Positions 17,974 to 25,378 of a stretch of 64,000 bases of DNA are shown here, piece after piece. Every line of letters starts with the position of its first letter. The first letter of the stretch is position 1. The stretch covers positions 1,426,001 through 1,490,000 of the forward strand of contig NC_010505.1 in NCBI RefSeq assembly GCF_000019725.1, given 5' to 3'. A model generated the notes under the pieces. The model made no database searches. It was not told the DNA's origin and saw nothing but the letters and a program-made list of their open reading frames with translations. This DNA is from Methylobacterium radiotolerans JCM 2831. GTDB taxonomy: Bacteria; Pseudomonadota; Alphaproteobacteria; Rhizobiales; Beijerinckiaceae. A program made the position numbers and the translations under genes.

Positions 17974-18480
17974 GTGACCCGGAACACCGTTCCACTCTCG
18001 GCCGATCCGCGCTCGGACGGCATCGTGGCCGAGGACATGACCGCGGTCCGGATCGGGCCGGACATGCGCATGGCCGCCGCCCCCTCGTGTCTCGCCGGGC
18101 GAGCCAAGCCGCGGCGCCCGGAGGACCTCACCGCCCGCGCCTGCATCAACCAACGCCTGCCGACACAAGGCGGATTCCACGCCCGGGAGTTCGGGAAGGA
18201 CGGGCGCGAACCGAGGGTGCGGGTCGAGGGGCCGTTGGTGTTCAACACCGAGGCGCTGCGCTCCTCCAGGCAGCCCTGGACGGGTTCGAGATCGCCTACC
18301 TGTAGGACGGCGAGCGGGCGCACCGGGAGGCCGGACCCCTCGTCCGGGTGCGGGAGGACTGGTGCGGCCCGTTCCCCGGCCGTCACCTCCACTTCCCGAG
18401 CCGGCGCGGGCCGGAGCCGGCGCTGGCCGTGCTGGTCGAGGCGCTGCGCGACCGCGACCGAGCTCGCTATCCGGCCGCCC
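17974..18480 (+). pseudogene. LysR-type regulator pseudogene (effector-binding domain only)
   Basis: This matches the C-terminal effector-binding half of a LysR regulator: DGIVAEDMTAVRIGPDMRMAA, LTARACINQRLPTQGGF and VEGPLVFNTEALR in one frame. A frameshift near 18265 then leads to LLQAALDGFEIAYL and an in-frame TAG at 18303-18305. The same frame resumes with GPLVRVREDWCGPFPGRHLHF and LAVLVEALRDRDRARYP. The HTH-bearing N-terminus is missing. At least two independent lesions show that the gene is dead. Confidence 0.75.
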
Positions 18481-19756
18481 GCGGCCCCGCGGCGGGGGCG
18501 ACGCGCCGCCCGGAACGGGCCCGTTCCCGAAGCGCAACCAGGGCCTCGTCGGCGGCCCTCTGCCCGCTGTCGTGGGCCCCGTGGGCGGTCGTGAAGTCGA
18601 AGGGGTGGGTCGCCTCGCCGGCGAAGAACAGCCGGTCCTCGAAGGGCCGGGCCAGCCGTGCCCGTGCCTCGGATCGGCCCGGCACGGCGCAGCTATACGC
18701 GCCGCCGATGGACGCCATCCGGCTCCACGACGTCGCCGCCAGCGGCCGGATGGCCGACGCCACGTCGTTGCCGAACAGGGCGGCCAGTTCCGCCGCGACG
18801 TGGGCGAAGCCGGCGGAGGGGCCCTCCTCCTCCACGAGGCGGGCACCGTCGCCCCCGAGGAACGCCTCGATCACCGGCCAGCCGTTGGGTCGGATGGAAT
18901 AGGCGGCAGACCTCGGGTCACGCAGGTTTCCGTAGGCGTGAGTGCCCGGTCCGAACGCGGTGTCGCGACCGATCTCCAGAAAGATCTTCTCGTTGCGACC
19001 CAGCGGCAGGGCGGCGGCCGCCTCGCGCCAGGGGTCGACCTCGGCGGGAAGGCGGATCGCGTCGCCGGCCAGGATTGCGGTCGAGACCGTGAGGATGGCC
19101 GCCCCGGCGCGGACGGTGCCGGCGCGGGTGGCGACGGCGACGCCGTCCGCCGTCACGTCGATCCGCTCGGCGGGGGTGCCCAGCCGCAGCGTCGTCGAGG
19201 ACGGCAGACTGGCGGCGACGAGCGTGCCGTAGCCGAGCGGCAGGTGCCAGTTCCGGCCGGTCGAGGCATCGTCGTAGGCGAGGTAATCGGTGGCCGAGAT
19301 CTGCTCGGGCCCCACGCCGCTCATGAACCCGGCGATGGCCCGGACGTAGGCGTTCCAGGCGCCGCCGGGCGCGAGGGCATCGCTGGCCCGGTCGCTGCCC
19401 GCCGCGACCGTGCGGAGCCGCTCCTCCCACTCGCCGTACGCCTTCCGCGCCGCCGCCTGGTCGTCCTCGTCCTCGGCGATGCTCGGGTGTGCCTTCGCCC
19501 ATGGCGGGTCGCCGCGATCGACCGGGAAGCCCGATGCCTCGGCGATGCCGACCCACGCGTTGCGGTCGCCCGAGTGGAGCCACTCGCAGCCGAGGTCGAG
19601 CGGGTAGCCCCCGAGATCCTGCGTGTACGCGCGGCCCCCGAGACGCGCGGATGCCTCGACCAGCAAGGCCGATGCGCCGCCGTCCGCGAGCCTCCGCGCG
19701 GCGCCGATGCCGGCGGCGCCGCCCCCTACGATGATGACGTCGAACCCGCTGGTCAT
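18467..19756 (-). CDS. FAD-dependent amine oxidase (flavin monoamine oxidase family)
   Basis: A 429-residue flavoprotein. The N-terminal Rossmann dinucleotide-binding motif is VIIVGGGAAGIGAARRLADGG (from residue 6), followed by VEASARLGGRAYT, the GGR motif of amine oxidases. The C-terminal FAD-contacting motif is FFAGEATHPFDFTTAHGAHDSG. These fix the family as flavin-containing amine oxidase, which oxidises primary or secondary amines or polyamines. The ATG at 19756 gives the normal N-terminus, but no clear Shine-Dalgarno precedes it. An IS5-type remnant abuts the upstream side, so the native promoter may have been replaced. Confidence 0.87.
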   Translation of the reverse strand: MTSGFDVIIVGGGAAGIGAARRLADGGASALLVEASARLGGRAYTQDLGGYPLDLGCEWLHSGDRNAWVGIAEASGFPVDRGDPPWAKAHPSIAEDEDDQAAARKAYGEWEERLRTVAAGSDRASDALAPGGAWNAYVRAIAGFMSGVGPEQISATDYLAYDDASTGRNWHLPLGYGTLVAASLPSSTTLRLGTPAERIDVTADGVAVATRAGTVRAGAAILTVSTAILAGDAIRLPAEVDPWREAAAALPLGRNEKIFLEIGRDTAFGPGTHAYGNLRDPRSAAYSIRPNGWPVIEAFLGGDGARLVEEEGPSAGFAHVAAELAALFGNDVASAIRPLAATSWSRMASIGGAYSCAVPGRSEARARLARPFEDRLFFAGEATHPFDFTTAHGAHDSGQRAADEALVALRERARSGRRVAPAAGPRAAG

Positions 19757-19789
19757 GAGATCTGGAGACAGGGACAAAACCGTTCGGCC

Positions 19790-20073
19790 TGAGCGTGGCA
19801 GACGAGGGCGCAGGCGAGCATCGCCCGGTGCAGCGCGGCCCAGACCCTGGGCGCCTGCCATACGCCCGGTCGCCGCCCGCGCGTCTTGCCGCCGCGGCCA
19901 ACCCCCGCGCGCGGCAGGTGCCTCCACGGCGGTCCCGCGCGCCGGACCAGGACGATACCGGCCGCCCCGGCTCGATCCGCCACGCGCGGCCGACCATCCA
20001 TCAGCTTTCCAGGCTCCGGCGGCAGAAGCGGCTCCACGACGGCCCAAAGGTCGCCAGGCAGGAGAGCGTCCAT
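19790..20073 (-). mobile_element. IS5-family transposase N-terminal fragment
   Basis: Translated on the minus strand this gives an IS5-type transposase N-terminus: LWAVVEPLLPPEP, then GRPRVADRAGAAGIVLVRRAGPPWRHLP and a degraded GKTRGRRPGVWQ block. The DDE catalytic core is absent and no terminal inverted repeats are obvious, so it is a remnant. The coding frame runs out just upstream of the amine oxidase start. Confidence 0.65.
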
Positions 20074-20575
20074 GACCTCTCAACTCGACCAGACCGGTTT
20101 TGTCCCACGCCGCGAGGCTTCGACGTTGTAGCACCCGCCGAGGCTGGAGATCTCGGTCGGCTCCCCCCGCCGCCTCTCGGATGGCTTCGGAGGCCGGTAA
20201 AAGTTTTCGCCTTCTCGAAGCCGACGAGCGCCGGGAAGCGGCCGTCGCCGCGGCCGTCGATCCTCACGAACGGCTCCTCCCGATCCTCCTGTGGGCGGGC
20301 TCACCTGGAAGAGGGCAGCCCCCATAGGAGGATCGCCACCGCCGTGCTCGGTGGGCAGCCGTTCCGCGGACCGGCGATGCCGTGCTGTCCCATCGCCCGC
20401 CACGCGACGCTCGACCGGTCACGAGGTCGGGACTCGGTTACCGACCCGAGTGCTGCCGGAGCCGGGATGGTCCGCGCCTGTTCCAGCGCACGGGAATGGA
20501 CCGGAATGAGGGGGAAACCGGGGTGACGAGACGGGACGGTTCGGGTATCGCTTCTCTAGGCGTCTCCGCTCTGTC
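20074..20575. other. No gene supported
   Basis: About 500 bases between the IS remnant and the tRNA. Open frames exist on both strands but without motifs, ribosome binding sites or protein-like composition. It is probably residual mobile-element DNA plus the tRNA promoter region. Confidence 0.4.
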
Positions 20576-20651
20576 GGGCCTGTAGCTCAATGGTTAGAGC
20601 CGGCCGCTCATAACGGTCTGGTTGCAGGTTCGAGTCCTGCCGGGCCCACCA
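20576..20651 (+). tRNA. tRNA with CAT anticodon (Met or lysidine-type Ile)
   Basis: A complete 76-nt cloverleaf with encoded CCA. The acceptor GGGCCTG pairs with CGGGCCC, the D arm is GCTC/GAGC, the anticodon stem GGCCG/CGGTC encloses loop CTCATAA (anticodon CAT), and the T arm is GCAGG/CCTGC around TTCGAGT. CAT can be elongator Met or Ile2 modified by TilS; the sequence alone does not settle which. It lacks initiator features. A degenerate copy of its 5' half lies at 4007. Confidence 0.95.
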
Positions 20652-20916
20652 GCCTCCCGCGGTCGCGCGGGATCCGCCGGGTGGCAGGTCCCAGGCCCCG
20701 GATCGGACGCGCGCCGCGCCGCCTGTGGCCGCGCGGCGACACAGGCCGACGACGTCCTGTGGACGGCGCGAATCGTTCCGGATCGGTCACGGTTGAGCGA
20801 CCAGTCTGCGGCCCCGACCCACCCGTCGCGGCGCGCGTCCGCCCTCTCGCCTTCGCCCACCGCCATCGCGTAGGTCCAACCGTGCCCGCCGCCACGCTCG
20901 ACCTCGCCGACAGCCC

Positions 20917-22017
20917 ATGCTCCCACAGTACCGCTGGCTCTGGGCCCTGACTCTCCTCCTCGCCTCCGGCGGGGCGGGTCTCCTCTACAACCTTCTCTTC
21001 GTCGGCGGGGCCTCGATGCTCGCCGGCCTCGTCTACGCCCTAGCGGTGGGCGGGACGGTGCTGGCCTTCGTGCCGGGCCTGGCCCTGTCGGGGCTGCAGA
21101 CGCGGCTGCGCCGCCTGCCGGCGCTGGTCTACATGCTCGCGGCCGAGCTGCTGTACGTGGTGCTGATCACGCTCGGCTGCGCCCTCGGCGGGCTGGTCGT
21201 CTGGGCCTTCGGCCTCACCGGCGACAGCCTGTCCACGGCGGTGCGGATCACGCCGCGCTTCCTCGCCTACTCGCTGGCCGTGTCGGCCCTGCTGGTCTTC
21301 GTCATGCGCATGCGCGACCTGATCGGCGGCGAGGTGTTCGTGAACTTCATGATCGGCCGCTACCACAAGCCGGTGCAGGAGGAGCGGATCTTCCTGTTCC
21401 TCGACGTCGTCGGCTCCACGGCCTTCGCGGAGACCCACGGCGACCTGCGCGCCCAGGCCTATCTCAGCGCGGTGTTCGCGACCTTGGCCGAGCCGGTGCG
21501 GCGCAACGCCGGCTCCACGGACGACTTCATCGGCGACCTCGCGATGATCACGTGGCCGATGAAGCGCGGCCTGAAGGACGCGCGCTGCGTGACCTGCGTG
21601 TTCGAGGTGCTCGACCGGATCGAGGCGGACGCCGCGGCCTGGCAAGCCCGGTTCGGCACGGTGCCGCGGCTGCGGGCGGCCCTGCACGGCGGCTCGGTGG
21701 TCACGGCCGAGGTCGGGGTCGACCGCCACAAGATCGCGTATTTCGGCGACGCCGTGAACGTGACGTCGCGCATCGAGGCCCTGTGCCGCCCCCTCGGCGT
21801 CGGCATCCTGATCTCGCAGGATCTCCTCGACCGGCTGGACCGGCTGCCCGACGGCGTCCGCGCCCGCGCGCTGGGGACGCACGCCCTGCGCGGCCGCGGC
21901 GCGCCCCTGGCGATCGCCACCCTCGAGCGCGGGGCGGCGCCGGACCGGCTGATCCCGGAGCGGAGGCCGGCGCCGCCGGTGCTGGACCGCGCCGAGGTCG
22001 TCGCGGAACCGCGCTAG
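20917..22017 (+). CDS. Membrane-anchored class III adenylate/guanylate cyclase
   Basis: A 366-residue protein with an N-terminal membrane domain of four or five helices (residues 1-135), then a class III cyclase catalytic domain. Metal and substrate motifs are visible: FLFLDVVGSTAFAE (first metal Asp), DDFIGDLAMITWP (second metal Asp) and GDAVNVTSRIEALC in the dimer-arm/ribose region. The nucleotide made, most likely cAMP, cannot be proven from this. No HAMP domain is evident. It is convergent with the hypothetical gene that ends the retron-linked operon, 32 bases away, and is probably not functionally tied to it. Confidence 0.9.
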   Translation: MLPQYRWLWALTLLLASGGAGLLYNLLFVGGASMLAGLVYALAVGGTVLAFVPGLALSGLQTRLRRLPALVYMLAAELLYVVLITLGCALGGLVVWAFGLTGDSLSTAVRITPRFLAYSLAVSALLVFVMRMRDLIGGEVFVNFMIGRYHKPVQEERIFLFLDVVGSTAFAETHGDLRAQAYLSAVFATLAEPVRRNAGSTDDFIGDLAMITWPMKRGLKDARCVTCVFEVLDRIEADAAAWQARFGTVPRLRAALHGGSVVTAEVGVDRHKIAYFGDAVNVTSRIEALCRPLGVGILISQDLLDRLDRLPDGVRARALGTHALRGRGAPLAIATLERGAAPDRLIPERRPAPPVLDRAEVVAEPR

Positions 22018-22049
22018 GCTCCCCGTCTCGACCGCGTGTCGGTCGCGTC

Positions 22050-22436
22050 TCAGCCGCGGCAGACCCAGCGTTCCCACCAGCGCGCCCAGAGGCGCCGGCC
22101 CCGCGCTATCGCCGCGCGCCGCGGGGCCGCGGCCGGGCCGGCCCAGTCGGAGGTTGCCCCGAGCGACGCCGGAAGGGTGGCGATGAGCGCCGCCGGTCCC
22201 TCGATGTCCCAGCCGATCACGCAGCAGCCGCAGCCGGTGCTGCGCACGCTGGTGAGCCGGCCGGCATGGGCCAGCATCCAGCGCTCGGCGGCGGCGACGT
22301 CGTCCCCGTCGCCCACGTCCACGCACAGGGAGGCGCGCGCGTGGCCCGGGGCCGGCGACCCCTCGGGCTCCGGGTCGACCCGCCCGTAGAGGGCCCGCAG
22401 GGCGTCGGAATCCGGTCCGGCGTCGCCGGCGCTCAC
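22050..22436 (-). CDS. Hypothetical protein, last gene of the retron-linked operon
   Basis: A 128-residue protein starting with GTG whose first bases overlap the stop of the preceding gene (GTGA). It contains a Cys motif (STGCGCCVIGWDIEG) in its centre and an aromatic/basic C-terminus (RRLWARWWERWVC). I recognise no family and see no signal peptide. The overlapping start ties it to the Sel1-like and reverse transcriptase genes, so it may be an accessory component. Confidence 0.65.
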   Translation of the reverse strand: MSAGDAGPDSDALRALYGRVDPEPEGSPAPGHARASLCVDVGDGDDVAAAERWMLAHAGRLTSVRSTGCGCCVIGWDIEGPAALIATLPASLGATSDWAGPAAAPRRAAIARGRRLWARWWERWVCRG

Positions 22437-23173
22437 AGAGCGCCCATCTCAGCCAGCTGCCGCTTGGCGAAGGTACAGGCCGCGAAGTCCGGGTTGATCG
22501 CGCAGGCCATGTCGAACGCCGCCCGGGCCCGGGACGCCTCGGCGGCGACGCCCTCGCCGAGGCGATAGGCCTGGCCGAGCATGGCGCAGCCCCAGGCGCC
22601 GCGCCGGTCGCAATCGAGGCGGAAGCTCCGGGCGAGGCAGGCCTCCGTGTCGGCGCGCGGCGCGTCGCGGACAGGACCCTCCGCGTAGCCGCCGTTCCGG
22701 ATCCCGGCCGCCCGGTTGGTGCAGCCCGCCGGGAACCCGCCCGCGCAGGCGAGGGCGTAGAGCCGCTCCTTGTCGAGGATGTCGGCGACGTCGAGGGAGT
22801 GGTGCTCCAGGGCGAGGGCGAGGTCGAAGCAGGCTGGCGCGTTCGACCACCAGGTGCAGAGCGCGTAGCAGGAAGCGGGCTCGCGCGCGCAGCGGCGCTC
22901 GGTGGGCCGGCGGGGCGCGAACGCCCACCGCCAGAACGGGCGCTCCCGCGCGAAGGTGTCGGCCGGGCAGGTGCCGAAGCTGCGCAGCAGGGCCGGGTCC
23001 TGCCGCAGCGGCGCCGAGATCTCCGCGGCCTCGGCCTTGTTGAAGACGGGTGCGGCGGGCGCCTCGTCGGCCCGGGACGCCCCCGGTCCGAGCGAGAGGA
23101 CCGGGGCCAGGGCGAAGAGCGCGGCGAGGCTGGTCCGGAGGTGCCCGGCCGGGAGGCGCCGGGCGAGCCTCAT
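22433..23173 (-). CDS. Secreted Cys-rich Sel1-like repeat protein
   Basis: A 246-residue protein with an N-terminal signal peptide (basic LARR, hydrophobic TSLAALFALAPVLSL, Ala-Asp cleavage region near residue 36). The mature part has many Cys in regularly spaced helical hairpins, including CYALCTWW, LACAGGFPAGC and GAWGCAMLGQAYRLGEGV; the last is a clear Sel1-like repeat. Such Cys-rich Sel1/TPR-like proteins are exported and act as scaffolds. The ATG overlaps the reverse transcriptase stop (ATGA), so it is coexpressed with the RT. A periplasmic partner is unusual for a retron and fits the RT's own membrane tail. Confidence 0.78.
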   Translation of the reverse strand: MRLARRLPAGHLRTSLAALFALAPVLSLGPGASRADEAPAAPVFNKAEAAEISAPLRQDPALLRSFGTCPADTFARERPFWRWAFAPRRPTERRCAREPASCYALCTWWSNAPACFDLALALEHHSLDVADILDKERLYALACAGGFPAGCTNRAAGIRNGGYAEGPVRDAPRADTEACLARSFRLDCDRRGAWGCAMLGQAYRLGEGVAAEASRARAAFDMACAINPDFAACTFAKRQLAEMGAL

Positions 23174-25068
23174 CGGCGCCGTCGCCAGCGGCGCAGCAGG
23201 CGTCGGAGACCGAGCAGCAGGGCGACCGCGAGGACGAGCAGCCCGAGCGCCGGGTGCAGCAGGGCGGCGGCCTGGAACAGGACGAAGATCCCCAGGATGA
23301 CCTTCCAGGGCTTCATCGGGGCGTCGTCGGGCTCCGCGCCCGTGTCCGGGGCGACCTCCGCGCGGGCGGTCGGTTCCGGCGCGCCGAGACGCGGGCGCCC
23401 GGAGACCGGGACGCCGCTGCGGCCCGGCACCGGCGCGGCCGCGCGGGCCGCAGCCCTGGCCGCGGCCTCCTCCGCCTCCCGCGCGGCGGCCGCCTCGGCC
23501 TCGGCCAGGATCGGGTCCGGCTCGGGCGCGGGGCGGGGGGCGGGCGCCCACCAGCGGGCGAGCGGCACCTCGCCCCGGGCGGACCGGGCGCGGAAATCCG
23601 GCAGCGGCCGGGCCCCCGGACGGGCCGAGGGGCGGTCCGCGTGGCGGTCCGCGAGGGCGCGGGCCCGCGCCAGCAGCGGCGCGCCGGTCTCCGGCGTGAC
23701 CATCCGGACGAACTGCGCGAAGCCGACGGCGGCGCGGAGCACGCCCGCCTCGCCGGCCGCGCCCCAGCGGCGCCCGACCGGTCCGTGCCGCTCGAGCCCG
23801 TGCAGGAGGGCGCGGAAGCGGCGCAGGGTCTCGCGGGGCACGCCGACCCGCTCGTTGACGGTCAGCCCGGTCACCTCCTGGTGCCGGCCGCGGCGCATCA
23901 CCCGGGTCTTGTCCGGATGGACGGTGAAGCCCTCCCCGGCGACGATGGCGTGGACGTACTTGAGCAGCGCGCCGACCTTCCCGGCGGCCTCGCCCGAGGC
24001 CGAGAAGGTCAGGTCGTCGGCGTAGCGCGTGTAGGTGAAGCCGAGGCTGCCGGCGAGCCCGGAGAGCCGGGCGTCGAGCCGGGTGCAGACGAGGTTGGTG
24101 AGCGCGGGGCTCGTCGGCGCGCCCTGCGGCAGCCGGCGGGGCCCCCGGGCGGCGTAGAGGCGGGCGCCGTCGATCTCGACCGCGTCCACGTCCGGCTCGG
24201 TGCACAGCAGCGCCAGCACGGTCGCCACCGGCTCGGCGTAGCCCAGGCCCCGGAACTTCCCCTTGATCCGCCGATAGTCGAGGCTCGGGAAGAAGTCCTT
24301 GAGGTCGAGATTGACCACGACGTCCCGCCCGACATGGGCGGCGGCGTTGGTGACGATCGAGCGGCCCGGCACGAAGCCGTGGGCCGCCGGGTGCACGGGG
24401 GCGTGGGCGAGGAGCGCGTCGAGGATCCAGTACTGCGCCCGCTTCAGGCGCGGCATCGGCGCCGAGATGCGGCGCAGCCCGCCCGCCTTCTTGGGGATGG
24501 TGAAGCGCCGGTAATGGCTCACCGTGCTGAGCGCCCGGTCGTAGGCGAGGAAGCGCAGCTCGCCGAGGCCGATCCCCATGGCCTCGGCCAGCGCCTTCGG
24601 GCTCGCCAGGGGCGGGAGCCCGGGGGCGGGCCCGCGCGCGGGCGTGCCCGCGTCCGGAGCCGCGTGCGCGAGCCCGGCCGAGAGTCCGGCCGAGACGCCG
24701 TCCCCGAGATGGAGGATCTCGGCCTCCCGGCGCGCGTGCCACGCCTGCGCCCGGGCGTGGCGGTCGCGGGCGTTGCGCAGCCTCGTCTCGCGCCGCCGCT
24801 CCAGCGCCGCCGTCTTGCGGCGGCGATGCATCTCCTTGAGGGCGGCCTCGGGGTCGCGCCACGCCGCCTCCCGCCGGTGGAGGTCGGCGAGGGCGCGGGC
24901 GATCTCGCCGCGGCGGCGGATCAGGTCGTCCGGCGGGTTGGGCTGCGCTTCCCCGTCCGGCCAGAAGCCGAGCCGGATCATCTCCTCGAGGATGACCTCG
25001 TCCTTCGAGCTCTCGCGGATCCGGTCGTAGAGCTGCTGGCGGGTCAGGCTGCCGGGCTGCTGGCTCAT
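23170..25068 (-). CDS. Retron-type reverse transcriptase with C-terminal membrane tail
   Basis: A 632-residue RNA-directed DNA polymerase. Retron hallmarks are present in order: NLDLKDFFPS (RT2/3, catalytic Asp 255), region X motif NAAAH (241-245), QGAPTSPALTN (315-325), the YADD active site (349-352) and the region Y triplet VTG (399-401, within VTGLTVN). Residues 1-150 form a long basic helical extension. After about 470 there is a Pro/Ala/Glu-rich linker, then a hydrophobic segment (about 588-620) ending in an Arg cluster, which I read as one or two membrane helices. ATG 25068 has GGAGG six bases upstream and is preferred over a TTG two codons earlier. It lies just downstream of the candidate msr-msd, as in retrons. 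Gene neighbours match type XIII as I recall it. Confidence 0.93.
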   Translation of the reverse strand: MSQQPGSLTRQQLYDRIRESSKDEVILEEMIRLGFWPDGEAQPNPPDDLIRRRGEIARALADLHRREAAWRDPEAALKEMHRRRKTAALERRRETRLRNARDRHARAQAWHARREAEILHLGDGVSAGLSAGLAHAAPDAGTPARGPAPGLPPLASPKALAEAMGIGLGELRFLAYDRALSTVSHYRRFTIPKKAGGLRRISAPMPRLKRAQYWILDALLAHAPVHPAAHGFVPGRSIVTNAAAHVGRDVVVNLDLKDFFPSLDYRRIKGKFRGLGYAEPVATVLALLCTEPDVDAVEIDGARLYAARGPRRLPQGAPTSPALTNLVCTRLDARLSGLAGSLGFTYTRYADDLTFSASGEAAGKVGALLKYVHAIVAGEGFTVHPDKTRVMRRGRHQEVTGLTVNERVGVPRETLRRFRALLHGLERHGPVGRRWGAAGEAGVLRAAVGFAQFVRMVTPETGAPLLARARALADRHADRPSARPGARPLPDFRARSARGEVPLARWWAPAPRPAPEPDPILAEAEAAAAREAEEAAARAAARAAAPVPGRSGVPVSGRPRLGAPEPTARAEVAPDTGAEPDDAPMKPWKVILGIFVLFQAAALLHPALGLLVLAVALLLGLRRLLRRWRRRR

Positions 25069-25101
25069 CGGCAACCTCCGGCGCGGGCAGGAGGCGTGAC
25101 G

Positions 25102-25327
25102 GGGGACGTCGGCCGGGATGCCTTCGTCAAGTCTCGGGACTGGCCCGGTCCACTCGACGCCGGCACGACCACCGGTGCGCGTTTGGGTTCAGCGAACCCA
25201 AACCGCGAACGCGCACCGGTGGTCAGTGCCGGCCCAGTGAAGAGCGGGCCAGTGACGCTTTGCCGGGCAGGGTGCAGGGACGGCGAATCGCCGCCCGAAA
25301 TGCAAGGTCCGCCCCGGCCGGCGCCCC
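25102..25327 (-). ncRNA. Candidate retron msr-msd RNA
   Basis: On the minus strand, between the WH-SWIM gene and the RT, the DNA folds as expected for a retron ncRNA. Outer arms at 25312-25327 and 25102-25117 pair over about 14 of 16 positions (candidate a1/a2). Inside the 5' arm is a GC hairpin at 25273-25305 (GGGCGGCG against CGCCGTCCC), msr-like. Then comes an extended hairpin, 25139-25253: outer stem 25245-25253 with 25139-25147, then 25226-25233 with 25159-25166, 25210-25224 with 25167-25181 (15 perfect pairs), and a 9-bp tip around loop GCT. This is msd-like. The branch G and exact ends cannot be fixed by eye. Confidence 0.72.
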
Positions 25328-25338
25328 TCGTCGCGGTC

Positions 25339-25367
25339 AGGATAGGCCAGGCGCGCGGCCGCATCAA
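25339..25367 (-). promoter_or_regulatory. Putative promoter of the retron ncRNA
   Basis: On the minus strand TTGATG (25362-25367), a 17-base spacer and TATCCT (25339-25344) form a sigma70-like promoter. Its predicted start near 25332 falls just before the candidate a1 arm. It would give the ncRNA and RT their own transcript in addition to readthrough from the long operon. Confidence 0.45.
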
Positions 25368-25378
25368 TCGGGCCCGCC

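Noticed and set aside
20100..20403. Second transposase or integrase fragment upstream of the tRNA
   Set aside because: Open frames on the minus strand show no catalytic or HTH motif; I could not support any mobile-element call beyond the IS5-type fragment at 19790.
20656..20671. Terminator after the tRNA
   Set aside because: A 6-bp GC hairpin (CCCGCG/CGCGGG) is present but no T tract follows, so evidence is too weak.
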